Under the pieces are notes generated by a model, which made no database searches, was not told the origin of the DNA, and was given only the letters and a program-made list of their open reading frames with translations. Source: Motilimonas cestriensis (lineage in GTDB: Bacteria; Pseudomonadota; Gammaproteobacteria; Enterobacterales; CBDFNC01). Taken from it: DNA of 55,021 nucleotides. The stretch is taken from contig NZ_JAIMJA010000028.1 of NCBI RefSeq assembly GCF_021295315.1, positions 1 to 55,021 of the forward strand, written 5' to 3'. A program made the translations under genes and the position numbers. This document shows, piece after piece, positions 46,386 to 55,021 of this stretch (positions are counted from its first letter, which is position 1; each line of letters opens with the position of its first letter).

Positions 46386-46814
46386 CACTGCTTAAAACAG
46401 TATTTGCCAAAATGGTACTCGTCAAAATAGCTTATCGCTATGCAAAACCGCAGCGAGTACTTCCCTGTAAGCTTGGATTTTTCATCTCTGAAAAATACAT
46501 TTTTCGCCGCGACAAGCTATTTTATTGCGTGGCTAAAGAATTCGGAAAATTAAAGTGGGCTTAGTTTGATAGCAAGAGCATACAAGGCAAGGATGCCTTG
46601 ATTGAGCCTACATGGATGTATTTACGGCGACTTTTGCGGTCAAATTAAGCTGACTGATGAGCATAACAAGACTATTTTTTAAGCTAACTACTTGCTACAC
46701 ATTACAAAGTATTTAACCCTACAAAGTGTCGGTATTTAGCGGCAAACAATCTGGTTAGAATAGCGCCTCATTCGCGCCCAGTTTACGTCTGGGTTAGCAA
46801 AATAAGGAAAAAAA
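46386..46814. other. structured intergenic region upstream of trhO
   Basis: About 430 bases without a gene but rich in inverted repeats: GTACTCG/CGAGTAC (about 46412-46486), AAAATAGCTTATC/GACAAGCTATTTT (about 46424-46525) and a perfect CAAGGCA-AGGA-TGCCTTG hairpin (46583-46600). This resembles a decayed MITE or repeat cluster. The trhO ribosome binding site is AAGGA at about 46804. Confidence 0.45.
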
Positions 46815-47804
46815 ATGTCGCAATATGTAGTCTGTGCCCTCTATAAATTCGTCACCCTTGACGATTATCAAGCCATTCAAACCCCACTGTTAGACGTGAT
46901 GCTCCAGCATGATGTTCGTGGTACCTTGCTGTTAGCCCAAGAAGGGATTAATGGCACAGTCGCGGGATCTCGTGAGGGTATTGATGCGCTATTGGCATGG
47001 TTAAAAAGTGACCCTCGATTTGCTGATATCGGCTATAAAGAGAGCTTGGATGACGAACAGCCTTTTTTACGCACTAAAGTGAAGCTGAAAAAAGAAATTG
47101 TCACCATGGGCGTGGAAGGGTTAGACCCGAAAAAAGTAGTGGGTACTTATGTTAAACCACAAGACTGGAATGCCTTAATCTCTGATCCTGAAGTGTTGCT
47201 GGTGGATACCCGCAATGATTATGAAATCAGTATTGGCACCTTTAAAAACGCGGTTAACCCGAATACTGAAACCTTTCGTGAGTTTCCACAATACGTGAAG
47301 GAAAACCTCGACAAAACCAAGCACAAAAAAGTGGCTATGTTTTGTACTGGTGGTATTCGCTGTGAAAAATCAACCGCTTACTTAAAAGAAGAAGGCTTTG
47401 AAGAGGTTTACCACCTTGAAGGCGGTATTCTTAAGTATCTAGAAGAAGTGCCTGAAGCGGAAACCCTATGGCAAGGCGAATGCTTTGTGTTTGATGGCCG
47501 TGTAGCGGTTAACCATAACCTAGAAAAAGGCAGTTATGACCAATGTAACGCCTGTCGCTTACCTATCACCGAAGCTGATAAGCAAGATGAACGCTACATG
47601 GCGGGCGTAAGTTGTCCAAATTGTTACGACAAACTCACTGAGCAGCAAAAGCAGCGTTTTAGTGAGCGTGAAAAGCAAATTCGTCTTGCCCAAGAGCGCG
47701 GCGAAGCACACATAGGTGGTGATGTAGGTAAATTTATTGACCAGCGCCGTCGCCATAAGCAAGTGCAAAAGCAGCTGCAACAGCAGCAGAAGAAAAATAG
47801 CTAA
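46815..47804 (+). CDS. trhO: tRNA uridine(34) hydroxylase TrhO (YceA, UPF0176)
   Basis: 329-residue protein with an acylphosphatase-like N-terminal domain ([27 protein letters not shown]) and a central rhodanese domain with active-site loop [11 protein letters not shown] and [16 protein letters not shown]-terminal zinc-type cysteine cluster ([14 protein letters not shown]) follows. Family knowledge: TrhO performs oxygen-dependent 5-hydroxylation of uridine 34 in several tRNAs. A glutamine-rich tail (KQLQQQQKK) is variable. The gene is monocistronic with AAGGA before the ATG. Confidence 0.95.
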   Translation: MSQYVVCALYKFVTLDDYQAIQTPLLDVMLQHDVRGTLLLAQEGINGTVAGSREGIDALLAWLKSDPRFADIGYKESLDDEQPFLRTKVKLKKEIVTMGVEGLDPKKVVGTYVKPQDWNALISDPEVLLVDTRNDYEISIGTFKNAVNPNTETFREFPQYVKENLDKTKHKKVAMFCTGGIRCEKSTAYLKEEGFEEVYHLEGGILKYLEEVPEAETLWQGECFVFDGRVAVNHNLEKGSYDQCNACRLPITEADKQDERYMAGVSCPNCYDKLTEQQKQRFSEREKQIRLAQERGEAHIGGDVGKFIDQRRRHKQVQKQLQQQQKKNS

Positions 47805-48116
47805 TAGCAGAGGGCGCGAATTGCGCCTGTAAATAACATGGCGTATCTCTCTGTTTTCTTGGCGAAAGTATTCTTTATGCTAAAGCCTAAATTTAGTTGT
47901 ATTATTCACAATTAGGGTGGTGGAGAAACACCACTTTAATTTATTCCACTGAAACTTCTCCTTTTCATTGTTCTTTATCTCGCTTTTTTCTTAAATTTAG
48001 TGAGTTGTTGCTAGAATTGTGTTTTTTGTCACTACTAATCAGGATTTAGACTCGGTATACTTCGGGTGATTTTTTTGTGATTAAAATTTAGATCACTATA
48101 TTTTAGGAGAGACAAG
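47805..48116. other. intergenic region, no gene seen
   Basis: About 310 bases. An imperfect GC hairpin AGGGCGC/GCGCCT lies at 47811-47828 just after trhO but has no T tract. The rest is AT-rich and carries the promoter and AGGAGAG ribosome binding site of the DUF805 gene. Confidence 0.45.
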
Positions 48117-48491
48117 ATGAATTGGTACAAATTATGTTGGGCAAAATTTGCCACTTTTGAAGGCCGTGCTCGCCGCAGCGAATATTGGTATTTCCAGTTG
48201 TTTAATATTATCGCTATGTTTGTGTTCGGTATTATTGGCGCGATTGTTGATGCAGCGATCGGCTCTCCCGGCCTTATTTCTGGTTCGGTAATCGGCTTGT
48301 ACTGTATAGCTTCTTTGCTTCCTGCTATTTCTGTAACGGTGCGTCGTTTACATGATATTGGTAAATCAGGTTGGTGGTTTTGGGTTGCTCTTATCCCAGG
48401 TGTTGGCGGTATTATCTTATTAATATTTACAATTATGGACAGTGCTGAAGCGAATGACTTCGGTGCTAACCCTAAGCTAGCCACTGCTTAA
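48117..48491 (+). CDS. DUF805 family membrane protein
   Basis: 124-residue inner-membrane protein with about four hydrophobic segments. The DUF805 signatures are present: FEGRARRSEYWYFQLFN near the start, VTVRRLHDIGKSGWWFW in the middle and an acidic tail (DSAEANDFGANP). The family, including YhaH/YhaI of E. coli, has no established function. A strong AGGAGAG ribosome binding site precedes the ATG. Single gene with its own terminator. Confidence 0.9.
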   Translation: MNWYKLCWAKFATFEGRARRSEYWYFQLFNIIAMFVFGIIGAIVDAAIGSPGLISGSVIGLYCIASLLPAISVTVRRLHDIGKSGWWFWVALIPGVGGIILLIFTIMDSAEANDFGANPKLATA

Positions 48492-48512
48492 TCAATTAGG
48501 CGCTCTCTAATA

Positions 48513-48542
48513 AAAAGCCAAGCATTCTTGCTTGGCTTTTTT
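48513..48542. terminator. terminator between DUF805 gene and yiaD-like gene
   Basis: Perfect 12-bp stem AAAAGCCAAGCA/TGCTTGGCTTTT (48513-48524, 48529-48540) with a 4-base loop and flanking A and T runs. It serves both convergent genes. Confidence 0.9.
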
Positions 48543-48556
48543 CATCCGCTAAATAA

Positions 48557-49216
48557 TTACATTGGACTTAACACCAGCTCCACGCGGCGGTTTTGCTCAC
48601 GGCCTGACGCTGTCTTATTATCCGCAATTGGGCGAGCTTCGCCATATCCCAACGTATTCACTCGGGCATACGGTAACTGATTGCGTAGCAAGTAATCGGC
48701 AACAGAAGCTGCACGTTTCTCTGATAACGTTTGGTTGTAGCTTGCAGAGCCTGTGCTGTCAGTGTGACCTAATACATTCACGCGCGTTTTATCGAACTCT
48801 TTCAGCACTAATAGCACGCTGTCTAACACTGGCATGGCGCTTTGTTTTAAGTTGCTTTGGTTGACATCAAAGGTGATAGCGTTGGGCATATTCAGAATAA
48901 TGGTGTCGCCAGCGCGGGTAACACTAACGCCCGTGTTGCGTAATTTCTGGCGTAGTTCTGCTTCTTGCACATCCATGTAATAACCGATACCGCCACCCGC
49001 TGCCGCGCCTGCTGCCGCACCAATTAATGCACCTTTAGAGCGATTTTTATCTTTAATTACCGCACCCAGCACGGCACCACTAAGCGCGCCTATCGTCGCC
49101 CCTTTGGCGGCATTCGATGTTTGTTCTTCACCAGTATAAGGATTAACGGTGGTACATGCGCTTAATGCTAAGCTGGCGCTGATCAGAGTAGCGATAGCGA
49201 GAGGTTTTTTGTTCAT
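48557..49216 (-). CDS. OmpA-family lipoprotein, YiaD-like
   Basis: 219-residue outer-membrane lipoprotein. The lipobox LSACTT places the acylated cysteine at residue 21. A glycine-zipper region follows (GATIGALSGAVLGAV, GALIGAAAGAAAGGGIGYY), then a C-terminal OmpA-like peptidoglycan-binding domain with ITFDVNQSNLK, NVLGHTDSTGSASYNQTLSEKRA and RVNTLGYGEARPI. This is the YiaD arrangement. Expected to tether the outer membrane to murein. AGGGAT upstream of ATG at 49216. Confidence 0.92.
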   Translation of the reverse strand: MNKKPLAIATLISASLALSACTTVNPYTGEEQTSNAAKGATIGALSGAVLGAVIKDKNRSKGALIGAAAGAAAGGGIGYYMDVQEAELRQKLRNTGVSVTRAGDTIILNMPNAITFDVNQSNLKQSAMPVLDSVLLVLKEFDKTRVNVLGHTDSTGSASYNQTLSEKRAASVADYLLRNQLPYARVNTLGYGEARPIADNKTASGREQNRRVELVLSPM

Positions 49217-49469
49217 AAGATTATCCCTAAAGGTAAAAGTGGCCTATTTATAAAGTTTAATTCTCAATTAGTGAAGTAAAGCTTGGCTGATTATTGATGA
49301 ATTATCCTTAATAAATGCTGAGTTAGCAGAAAAAGATATGAAAAAGTAAGCTTTAGGTGGTTTATTTACTCGTTTTAAACAAAAATTCATCTAATAGCCT
49401 TATTTTTTATTAAGAATTAAGCAGTTTTTCATTAGACTGTGTCCCCAAATCATTGTTGGAATCAAATAT

Positions 49470-50834
49470 ATGTCATTGAGTGTTGTCATTCTTGCCGCGG
49501 GTAAAGGAACTCGCATGCGTTCTAAGTACCCGAAGGTATTACACAAGATTGCCCATAAACCTATGGTGCAGCATGTTATCGATACAGTCAAAAGCCTAGG
49601 GATTGATAATATTCACCTTGTTTACGGTCACGGTGGTGACTACATGAAAGCTGCGATCCAAGACACTAAGTTGAATTGGGTAAAGCAAGAGCAGCAGCTA
49701 GGTACCGGTCATGCGATGCAAGTAGCGGCGCCGCATTTCAAAGATGATGAAAAAATTCTAATGGTTTACGGTGACGTGCCATTATTGGGTGCTAACACCA
49801 TTAAACGTCTAGTCGCTGCGCAGCCACCAGGTGGTATCGGCTTATTAAGCTTAATGGTTGATGATCCAACGGGCTATGGCCGTATTGTGCGTGAACATGG
49901 TTTGGTTTGCGGTATTGTTGAGCATAAAGATGCTTCTCCGGACCAGCATCGCATTCGCGAAATTAACACCGGTATCTTAGTCGCCAACGCGAAAGACTTG
50001 CAGCACTGGTTATTCAAATTAAGTAACAGTAATGCGCAGGGCGAATATTACGTTACCGACATTATCGAAATGGCTTATAAACAAGGCCGTATCGTCAACG
50101 CCGTCCAACCTAGTTCAGCCATTGAAGTAGAAGGGGTGAACAACCGCTTACAACTGGGTCGTTTAGAGCGCGCGTTCCAATTAAAATTAGCTGAAGATTT
50201 AATGATGGATGGCGTAGCTATCTTAGACGCCAACCGATTTGATCTGCGTGGCTCATTAGACTGCGGCATGGACGTTGAAATTGATGTCAACTGTGTTTTT
50301 GAAGGTAAAGTTCGCCTCGGTAACAACGTTAAAATCGGTCCTAACTGTGTTATTCGCAATGCCAAAATTGGTGATGATTGCGAAATCAAAGCGAACTCGG
50401 TAATTGAAGGCGTTGAAATTGGTGAAGGCTGTAGCGTCGGGCCATTTTCTCGTTTACGTCCTGGTACCGTGCTAAAAGATGGTGCGAGTGTTGGTAACTT
50501 CGTTGAGATGAAAAAAGCCACTTTAGGCAAAGGCAGTAAATGTGGTCACCTCTCTTACCTAGGCGATGCATCGGTTGGCGCTAACGTAAACATCGGCGCG
50601 GGCACCATTACTTGTAACTACGACGGCGTTAATAAATTCCCAACGGTGATCGAAGATGGCGCGTTTATTGGGTCTGACACGCAACTGATCGCCCCCGTTA
50701 CGATCGGCCAAAACGCAACCATTGGCGCCGGCTCTACCATTACTCATAACGTTGGTGAAAAAGAGCTAGTTATCAGCCGCGTGAAACAGCGTCACATTCA
50801 AAACTGGCTACGCCCAGAAAAACAAAAGAAATAA
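49470..50834 (+). CDS. glmU: bifunctional UDP-GlcNAc pyrophosphorylase/GlcN-1-P acetyltransferase
   Basis: Catalyses the last two steps to UDP-GlcNAc, precursor of peptidoglycan and LPS. The 454-residue protein has the nucleotidyltransferase signature [20 protein letters not shown] and VYGDVPLL in the N-terminal half. The C-terminal half is a left-handed beta-helix of hexapeptide repeats ([29 protein letters not shown]) with acetyltransferase residues near [11 protein letters not shown]. It lies 190 bases before glmS in the same direction, as in E. coli. Confidence 0.98.
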   Translation: MSLSVVILAAGKGTRMRSKYPKVLHKIAHKPMVQHVIDTVKSLGIDNIHLVYGHGGDYMKAAIQDTKLNWVKQEQQLGTGHAMQVAAPHFKDDEKILMVYGDVPLLGANTIKRLVAAQPPGGIGLLSLMVDDPTGYGRIVREHGLVCGIVEHKDASPDQHRIREINTGILVANAKDLQHWLFKLSNSNAQGEYYVTDIIEMAYKQGRIVNAVQPSSAIEVEGVNNRLQLGRLERAFQLKLAEDLMMDGVAILDANRFDLRGSLDCGMDVEIDVNCVFEGKVRLGNNVKIGPNCVIRNAKIGDDCEIKANSVIEGVEIGEGCSVGPFSRLRPGTVLKDGASVGNFVEMKKATLGKGSKCGHLSYLGDASVGANVNIGAGTITCNYDGVNKFPTVIEDGAFIGSDTQLIAPVTIGQNATIGAGSTITHNVGEKELVISRVKQRHIQNWLRPEKQKK

Positions 50835-50861
50835 CCAAATTACTTTCACGGATACCAAGTC

Positions 50862-50896
50862 AATTCCCTTGCGAGAGCAAGGGGATTAGCTTTTTT
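50862..50896 (+). terminator. hairpin between glmU and glmS
   Basis: Stem CCCTTGC/GCAAGGG (50866-50872, 50877-50883) with GAGA tetraloop and outer AT pairs, followed after three bases by six T residues. It probably attenuates or ends glmU transcripts; whether glmS is read through cannot be judged. Confidence 0.75.
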
Positions 50897-51024
50897 CCTA
50901 GAAAATAATGACATTTTTCCGTTCAGGACGAACAGAACTTCTACAATTCTAAGGAAGGATATAAAACTAAATAAAATCATGATTCAGAGGCCATCTCTGT
51001 TTCTTAAAACAAGGAAACCAGCCT

Positions 51025-52857
51025 ATGTGTGGGATTGTTGGCGCAGTAGCGCAACGGGATGTTGCGGAAATACTACTTGAAGGACTACACAGACTAGAAT
51101 ATCGCGGCTACGACAGCGCCGGTATTGCCATTAACAATGGCGACCATCAAATACAACGTTTACGCCGACTCGGCAAAGTTCAAGCCCTTAACGATGCGCT
51201 GCAAGAGACACCTCTCTCTGGCGGTACAGGTATTGCTCATACCCGCTGGGCGACTCACGGCGAACCCTCCGAAGTGAATGCTCACCCACACATCTCAAGT
51301 CGTATCGCGGTGGTGCATAATGGCATTATTGAAAACCATGAAAAGCTCAGAGAAAAACTGAAAGGCTTAGGTTTTGAATTTAGCTCGCAAACTGATACCG
51401 AAGTCATTGCCCACTTAGTGGAGCATTACTTACTGCAAAATAATGATTTACTTGGCGCAGTACAACTGGCCGTGCGCGAGCTAGACGGCGCTTATGGCAC
51501 GGTGATCATGGATGCCGAGCAACCGGAACGACTCATTGTGGCACGCTCTGGCAGTCCGTTGGTGATAGGCGTTGGCGTAGGTGAGCACTTTATTGCCTCT
51601 GACCAGCAAGCATTGTTGAATGTCACGCGCCGCTTTATGTTCCTAGAAGAAGGCGACGTGGCTGAAATCACTCGTCGTGACGTAAAAATCTTTGCTTTAG
51701 ATGGTAGCCCGGTTGAGCGCCAGTTGGTGGAGTCAAGCGTCACGCAAGACGCTAGCGACAAAGGTGAATATCGTCACTACATGATGAAAGAAATCTTTGA
51801 GCAACCCACCGCCATTATTAATACCCTCGAAAATCGTATTGCGGGCAATACGGTGTTATGTGAGGCCTTTGGCTCAGGTGCGGGTGATATTTTCAAAACC
51901 ATTGAACATGTACAAATCATTGCTTGTGGTACTTCTTATCATGCTGGCATGGTGGCGCGTTATTGGTTAGAAGCCATGGCGGGCGTGAGTTGTAATGTTG
52001 AAATTGCTTCTGAGTTTCGTTACCGCAAATCTTATGTGCGACCAAACAGCTTGATTGTTACCTTATCGCAATCAGGCGAAACCGCAGACACACTAGCGGC
52101 ATTACGTTTGGCCAAAGAAATGGGTTACACCGCTAGTTTAAGCGTGTGTAACGTGCCTGGCTCATCATTAGTGCGTGAATCTGATCTCGCCTTTATGACC
52201 CGTGCCGGAACTGAAATTGGCGTGGCTTCAACCAAAGCTTTCACCACCCAACTAGCAGGTTTACTGTTATTTTGTGGTGCGATTGGCAAAAGCAAAGGCG
52301 TGTTGTCTGAAGTCGCTGAGGCTGAGCTAGTTGCCTCGTTGAAAAAGCTACCCGATGCGGTCAATCAAGCCTTAGCGCTCAATGATAGCATCGCCACCTT
52401 GGCCGAAGATTTTGCCGAGAAGCACCACGCGTTATTCCTCGGTCGCGGCGATCAATACCCCATTGCTATGGAAGGTGCGCTGAAGCTAAAAGAAATCAGC
52501 TACATTCACGCCGAAGCTTATGCTGCGGGTGAATTGAAGCACGGTCCACTCGCTTTGATTGATGCTGACATGCCGACCATAGTGGTTGCGCCTAACAATG
52601 AGTTGTTAGAAAAGCTGAAATCCAACATCGAAGAAGTGCGTGCCCGCGGCGGCCACCTTTACGTATTCGCCGACGATGAAGCTGCGCTAGTGGAAAGCGA
52701 AGGTATTACCTTACTGCGCGTACCAGCTGTCGACGAAATCCTCGCGCCGATTGTCTACACCATTCCACTGCAACTGCTGTCGTACTATGTTGCTATCATC
52801 AAAGGCACCGATGTCGATCAACCTCGTAATTTGGCAAAAAGTGTTACAGTAGAGTAG
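51025..52857 (+). CDS. glmS: glutamine--fructose-6-phosphate aminotransferase (isomerizing)
   Basis: First step of hexosamine synthesis. The 610-residue protein keeps N-terminal Cys2 ([12 protein letters not shown]) of the glutaminase domain and [18 protein letters not shown]. Two SIS isomerase domains follow, with [35 protein letters not shown] and [27 protein letters not shown] (in parts). The C-terminus [15 protein letters not shown] is the conserved Tn7 target-site coding segment. It is preceded by AAGGAAA. Confidence 0.98.
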   Translation: MCGIVGAVAQRDVAEILLEGLHRLEYRGYDSAGIAINNGDHQIQRLRRLGKVQALNDALQETPLSGGTGIAHTRWATHGEPSEVNAHPHISSRIAVVHNGIIENHEKLREKLKGLGFEFSSQTDTEVIAHLVEHYLLQNNDLLGAVQLAVRELDGAYGTVIMDAEQPERLIVARSGSPLVIGVGVGEHFIASDQQALLNVTRRFMFLEEGDVAEITRRDVKIFALDGSPVERQLVESSVTQDASDKGEYRHYMMKEIFEQPTAIINTLENRIAGNTVLCEAFGSGAGDIFKTIEHVQIIACGTSYHAGMVARYWLEAMAGVSCNVEIASEFRYRKSYVRPNSLIVTLSQSGETADTLAALRLAKEMGYTASLSVCNVPGSSLVRESDLAFMTRAGTEIGVASTKAFTTQLAGLLLFCGAIGKSKGVLSEVAEAELVASLKKLPDAVNQALALNDSIATLAEDFAEKHHALFLGRGDQYPIAMEGALKLKEISYIHAEAYAAGELKHGPLALIDADMPTIVVAPNNELLEKLKSNIEEVRARGGHLYVFADDEAALVESEGITLLRVPAVDEILAPIVYTIPLQLLSYYVAIIKGTDVDQPRNLAKSVTVE

Positions 52858-52885
52858 GTTAGGTGGTTTTGTGCAGTGCTTGTGT
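52806..52885 (+). other. attTn7: attTn7-like site at the 3' end of glmS, unoccupied
   Basis: The last codons of glmS ([17 protein letters not shown]) encode the TnsD recognition region of Tn7 in gammaproteobacteria, with insertion normally about 25 bases after the stop. No Tn7-type end (TGTGGGCGGAC) or transposition gene follows, so the site looks empty here. Confidence 0.5.
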
Positions 52886-52898
52886 CAGCGCTGCACAA
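52869..52898 (+). terminator. terminator after glmS
   Basis: 12-bp stem TTGTGCAGTGCT/AGCGCTGCACAA (52869-52880, 52887-52898) with one G-T pair, followed by a short T-rich stretch, 11 bases after the stop. Confidence 0.7.
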
Positions 52899-53329
52899 TT
52901 TATTGATCGATTTTATACTGCAAAGTTTCTTTTTCAAGGATGAAAATGCAAAGCGTATCGGGACATATTCACCGCGTTTTGCGGTGGGAACATGCCATTC
53001 CGCTTATCCAGAATTCAGGTCAATTAAAATCCCGCATCCATTTTTCTTTTTGTCGTCACGGAGCTCCTAGCCTAATGCGGATCGAGTTTGGCTGATATGT
53101 ATAAAAAACAGTGAAAATTATATATGGAGTTTGTTTCATATACATTTTTTGCAAGTAGGTATATATAGAGTTTTATGATCCTTGCAAGCTAAGACCACCG
53201 ACATTCGGTCTGCTTGATCGCAAAATCAGCCTGTAGTGGTAATCAATATTGCACAAATAATGCACTCTTGGCGTTAAACGGGTAAAATGCCTGTAACTCA
53301 CGGACGAGTTGCTAGTAGAAATAATTCTC
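52899..53329. other. intergenic region between glmS and the methyltransferase
   Basis: About 430 bases. The short open frame at 52876-53070 overlaps the terminator and lacks a ribosome binding site, so I do not call it. The segment around 52970-53010 (CACCGCGTTTTGCGGTG) is a small palindrome with a faint REP flavour. The rest is AT-rich with nothing recognisable. Confidence 0.45.
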
Positions 53330-53998
53330 ATGATGACTAATACCCTTAACTACTACAGTAAAAATGCGGATGCCTTTTTTGAATCGACGGTTCATTTAGA
53401 CCTTGATCCGCTGTATCAAGCGTTTTTACCTTTTATTCCCCCGGGCGGTGCCATCCTTGATGCGGGCTGTGGCTCTGGGCGTGACGCCAAATTTTTTGTT
53501 GAGCATGGCTTTCAAGTGTCTGCGATGGATCCTAGCCCCGAGTTAGCGATTAAAGCCTCGCGTTATTCTGGTGTTGCGGTTGAGCTGAAAGACTTTGAGC
53601 ATATCGATGAAGTGCGCGCGTATCATGGCATTTGGTGCTGCGCCAGTTTACTGCATGTGAAATACGATGACTTGCCCGATACTCTTAATCGCTTATGTCG
53701 CGCCTTAAAACCGGGGGGCGTGCTGTATTTGTCGTTTAAGTATGGCAATAGCGAAGGTGAACGCGATGGACGTTGGTTTACCAACCTAAATCTGACGCGC
53801 TTGGCGGATGTGATCAGCGATGTGCCTTTTACCATTGAAAAAACCTGGCGGACGTCAGATTTAAGGCCCAGAAGCGGCAATGAAATGTGGCTCAATGCGG
53901 TTTTGAGTAAAGGCCAAGATAAAGCTGTGTCGCGCGGTGTTAACTCGCAGCAACGGCTTAATAACTTGTTTGTTATCCGCAGCTCGCGCCAGTATTGA
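53330..53998 (+). CDS. class I SAM-dependent methyltransferase
   Basis: 222-residue methyltransferase. Motif I is ILDAGCGSGRDAKFFVEHGF with VSAMDPSPELAIKA as motif II; the post-motif WCCASLLHVKYDDLPDTL and ALKPGGVLYLSFKYG blocks are typical of the Methyltransf_11/25 and TehB-like group. The C-terminal EKTWRTSDLRPRSGNEMWLNAVL is seen in small orphan methyltransferases of unknown substrate. Two adjacent ATGs (53330, 53333) follow a poor ribosome binding site; a TTG further upstream is less likely. It sits between glmS and a REP/IS segment, an accessory-looking position. Confidence 0.82.
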   Translation: MMTNTLNYYSKNADAFFESTVHLDLDPLYQAFLPFIPPGGAILDAGCGSGRDAKFFVEHGFQVSAMDPSPELAIKASRYSGVAVELKDFEHIDEVRAYHGIWCCASLLHVKYDDLPDTLNRLCRALKPGGVLYLSFKYGNSEGERDGRWFTNLNLTRLADVISDVPFTIEKTWRTSDLRPRSGNEMWLNAVLSKGQDKAVSRGVNSQQRLNNLFVIRSSRQY

Positions 53999-54030
53999 TA
54001 GTTGGTTTTGTGCTGGGTAGGAATGATGCA

Positions 54031-54099
54031 AGTGGGAGCGATTTTTAAATCGCGAATGCATTAGCACTCAACGCGCTAATTCGCGGAATAAATTCCGCT
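54031..54099. repeat. REP-like inverted pair, interrupted by the IS
   Basis: GTGGGAGCGATTTTTAAATCGCG (about 54031-54053, shown in part as GTGGGAGCGA...TCGCGA) is followed in opposite orientation by AATTCGCGGAATAAATTCCGCT, whose expected continuation CCCAC is displaced by the insertion sequence. Two REP units head to head form a BIME-like structure. Confidence 0.7.
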
Positions 54100-54113
54100 T
54101 ATATGGACTCCTC

Positions 54114-54365
54114 GTATTGTTCAATAGTGTTGCAATGTCATAGCATAAGATGCGTGCTTATATACGGGCTCTCTTTGGGGAGCTACCCCGGCCCTCAAAT
54201 GTGTTCGCACCACTGTGCCTCATCTCCCACACGGTGTTTTCGCGCTGATGTTGCTTAGCGCTTATCACACCCGCGAATTTACAGGCTCTCAGTGGTTGGT
54301 CTTACTATTACTTGCATGCTATTGAATCAATTCTTTACGGTAACGCTGTTGTACTTCGGTGGTAA
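54114..54365 (-). ncRNA. candidate bridge RNA/seekRNA, copy 2
   Basis: Noncoding region downstream of the transposase, identical to copy 1 except at two positions near its outer end. It carries the same closing stem, internal loop with CTCCCACA (54224-54231) and CGCGAATTTA (54272-54281), and the same end-matching hairpin (54145-54164). The left flank here, TAAATTCCGCT, shares TAAATTC with the RNA-sense guide TAAATTCGCG. Confidence 0.6.
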
Positions 54366-55021
54366 TTAAGCTGCGTTTGCAGCCAACGGTTGCGGTTGAT
54401 AGTCGTTGCCATTGCGTAACATCGCAACTGCCGTTCTGACCGTTTTATTAGCCAGGGCTATTGCGGCACACTTGATGCCTCTTCGAGCTATCAACTGTTT
54501 TAACCAGCGCTCTTTCTCGGTCGTTGGCTCGCGATGTTTGAGCTTACATACCACCGAGCGGGCTCCTAAAAATAAGCAACTGCGCAAGGTGCTACCTTGT
54601 TGTTTTGCTATTCGCCCCATTCGGACTTTTTCACCACTGGAATGTTGCACTGGCGTTAGCCCAATACAGGCAGCAGCATTGTGACCACTGTCGTAATCAC
54701 CTCCGCGTAATCGCACTAATAAACCCAAGGCAGAAATGTGACCAACGCCTTCCAGGGCCATTAACCGGCGACAATCGGCATTGGCTTGCACATATTTTTT
54801 GAGCTCAACGTCGCGTGCTTCTTTTTGCTCATGCAACGCTTCATAAGTTTCATAAGAGTGAGCGATGCCTGCTCGCAATAGTGGCGGAAGTTGCTCATCC
54901 ACATCTTCAAGTATCTCAGGTATTCTGCGATGAAACGCCGACTCCCCTTGCTCGATAACAATGCCAAACTCTAATAATAAGCCGCGAATTTGATTGGCTA
55001 ATTGCCGCTTGGTTTTTTCCA
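54366..55021 (-). CDS. IS110/IS1111-type transposase, partial (5' end beyond window)
   Basis: C-terminal two thirds of the transposase; the reading frame is open to the window edge. At 55002-55004 the codon is CAA (Gln), where copy 1 has a stop, so this copy may be functional. The Transposase_20 serine domain is visible: GVGHISALGLLVRLRGGDYD, CIGLTPVQHSSGEKVRMGR, RSCLFLGARSV, ending in YQPQPLAANAA. The catalytic DEDD half lies outside. The family cuts and rejoins DNA through a circular intermediate guided by an element-encoded RNA. Confidence 0.88.
   Translation of the reverse strand, partial: EKTKRQLANQIRGLLLEFGIVIEQGESAFHRRIPEILEDVDEQLPPLLRAGIAHSYETYEALHEQKEARDVELKKYVQANADCRRLMALEGVGHISALGLLVRLRGGDYDSGHNAAACIGLTPVQHSSGEKVRMGRIAKQQGSTLRSCLFLGARSVVCKLKHREPTTEKERWLKQLIARRGIKCAAIALANKTVRTAVAMLRNGNDYQPQPLAANAA

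Larger units (their letters stand above)
54100..55021 (-). mobile_element. IS110-family (IS1111-type) insertion sequence, copy 2, truncated by window end
   Basis: Begins after CT (54098-54099) with the same terminal sequence and inverted repeat TATGGACTCCTC (54102-54113) as copy 1, offset 32402 bases. It is inserted at the same point of a REP palindrome and in the same orientation relative to the repeat. The right end is outside the window. Coding differences from copy 1 number about thirty by eye; the noncoding part differs at two positions. Confidence 0.88.

Noticed and set aside
47941-47956. TATTCCACTGAAACTT as a parS-like site
   Set aside because: The CACGTG core is missing, so only one arm resembles parS.
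50835-51024. glmS ribozyme/riboswitch
   Set aside because: No glmS ribozyme core is apparent, and this class is a Gram-positive feature. Only an ordinary hairpin is present.
52876-53070. 64-codon open frame after glmS
   Set aside because: It starts inside the glmS terminator, has no ribosome binding site and its composition is not protein-like.

Overview
The window is chromosomal DNA from a gammaproteobacterium, most likely a marine member of the Alteromonadales (Shewanella/Agarivorans-like). The evidence is the replication-gene neighbourhood: mnmE-yidC-yidD-rnpA-rpmH run leftward, dnaA-dnaN-recF-gyrB run rightward, and glyQ-glyS, avtA, udp, folM-folX, trhO, glmU and glmS follow. All these proteins resemble the enterobacterial/Shewanella versions end to end. 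I see no rRNA, tRNA, CRISPR array or prophage.

Layout. 1-10400: tmaR (DUF496), a TPR protein, a HAD phosphatase, a SWIM-SNF2 helicase, an M48 lipoprotein protease, a PadR regulator with a candidate operator, a RecQ-type helicase and a SpoIIAA-like protein. 10478-21306: the replication and membrane-insertion core. 21307-24900: a tandem array of REP-like repeats, an IS110-family (IS1111-type) insertion sequence inside that array, avtA, and several parS-like centromere sites. The parS-like sites lie at the 3' end of recF, just after gyrB, and twice between avtA and udp. 24898-32558: udp, a DUF389 membrane protein preceded by a MITE-like element, a Prx5 peroxiredoxin, glyS-glyQ, tusA and a small membrane protein. 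32583-36000: a GltR/GtrS-like two-component system in one operon with a sugar-binding protein but no permease genes. 36179-38850: an RpoE-ChrR (ECF11-type) stress module with three matching promoters of the form TGATC(C/A)-N16-CGT(A/T). These sit before rpoE-chrR, before a LON-domain gene and before a secreted glutathione peroxidase-like gene. 38949-44710: hemH, then a membrane-anchored winged-helix/TPR regulator divergent from a four-gene periplasmic thiol-redox operon. 44900-52857: a hypothetical gene, folM-folX, trhO, a DUF805 gene, a YiaD-like lipoprotein gene, glmU and glmS. 53330-55021: a methyltransferase gene, a REP pair and a second copy of the IS, cut by the window end.

The strongest unusual system is the IS1111-type element. 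Its transposase gene is followed by about 265 noncoding bases that are almost identical in the two copies (2 differences by eye), although the coding parts differ by about thirty bases. On the transposase-coding strand this stretch can fold like the target-binding loop of a bridge RNA/seekRNA. Two short segments on either side of a nested stem correspond to the left and right halves of the REP sequence into which the element is inserted. A second hairpin carries matches to the two ends of the element itself. The copy at 21698-23079 has a transposase killed by a single nonsense change, but its putative guide RNA region is intact.

How the parts work together: the dnaA operon and the parS cluster mark the origin-proximal segregation region, although no oriC is visible between rpmH and dnaA. 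The RpoE-ChrR, glutathione peroxidase, Prx5 and thiol-operon genes suggest a strong investment in oxidative and thiol stress. glmU-glmS supply UDP-GlcNAc, and folM-folX supply tetrahydromonapterin-type pterins.
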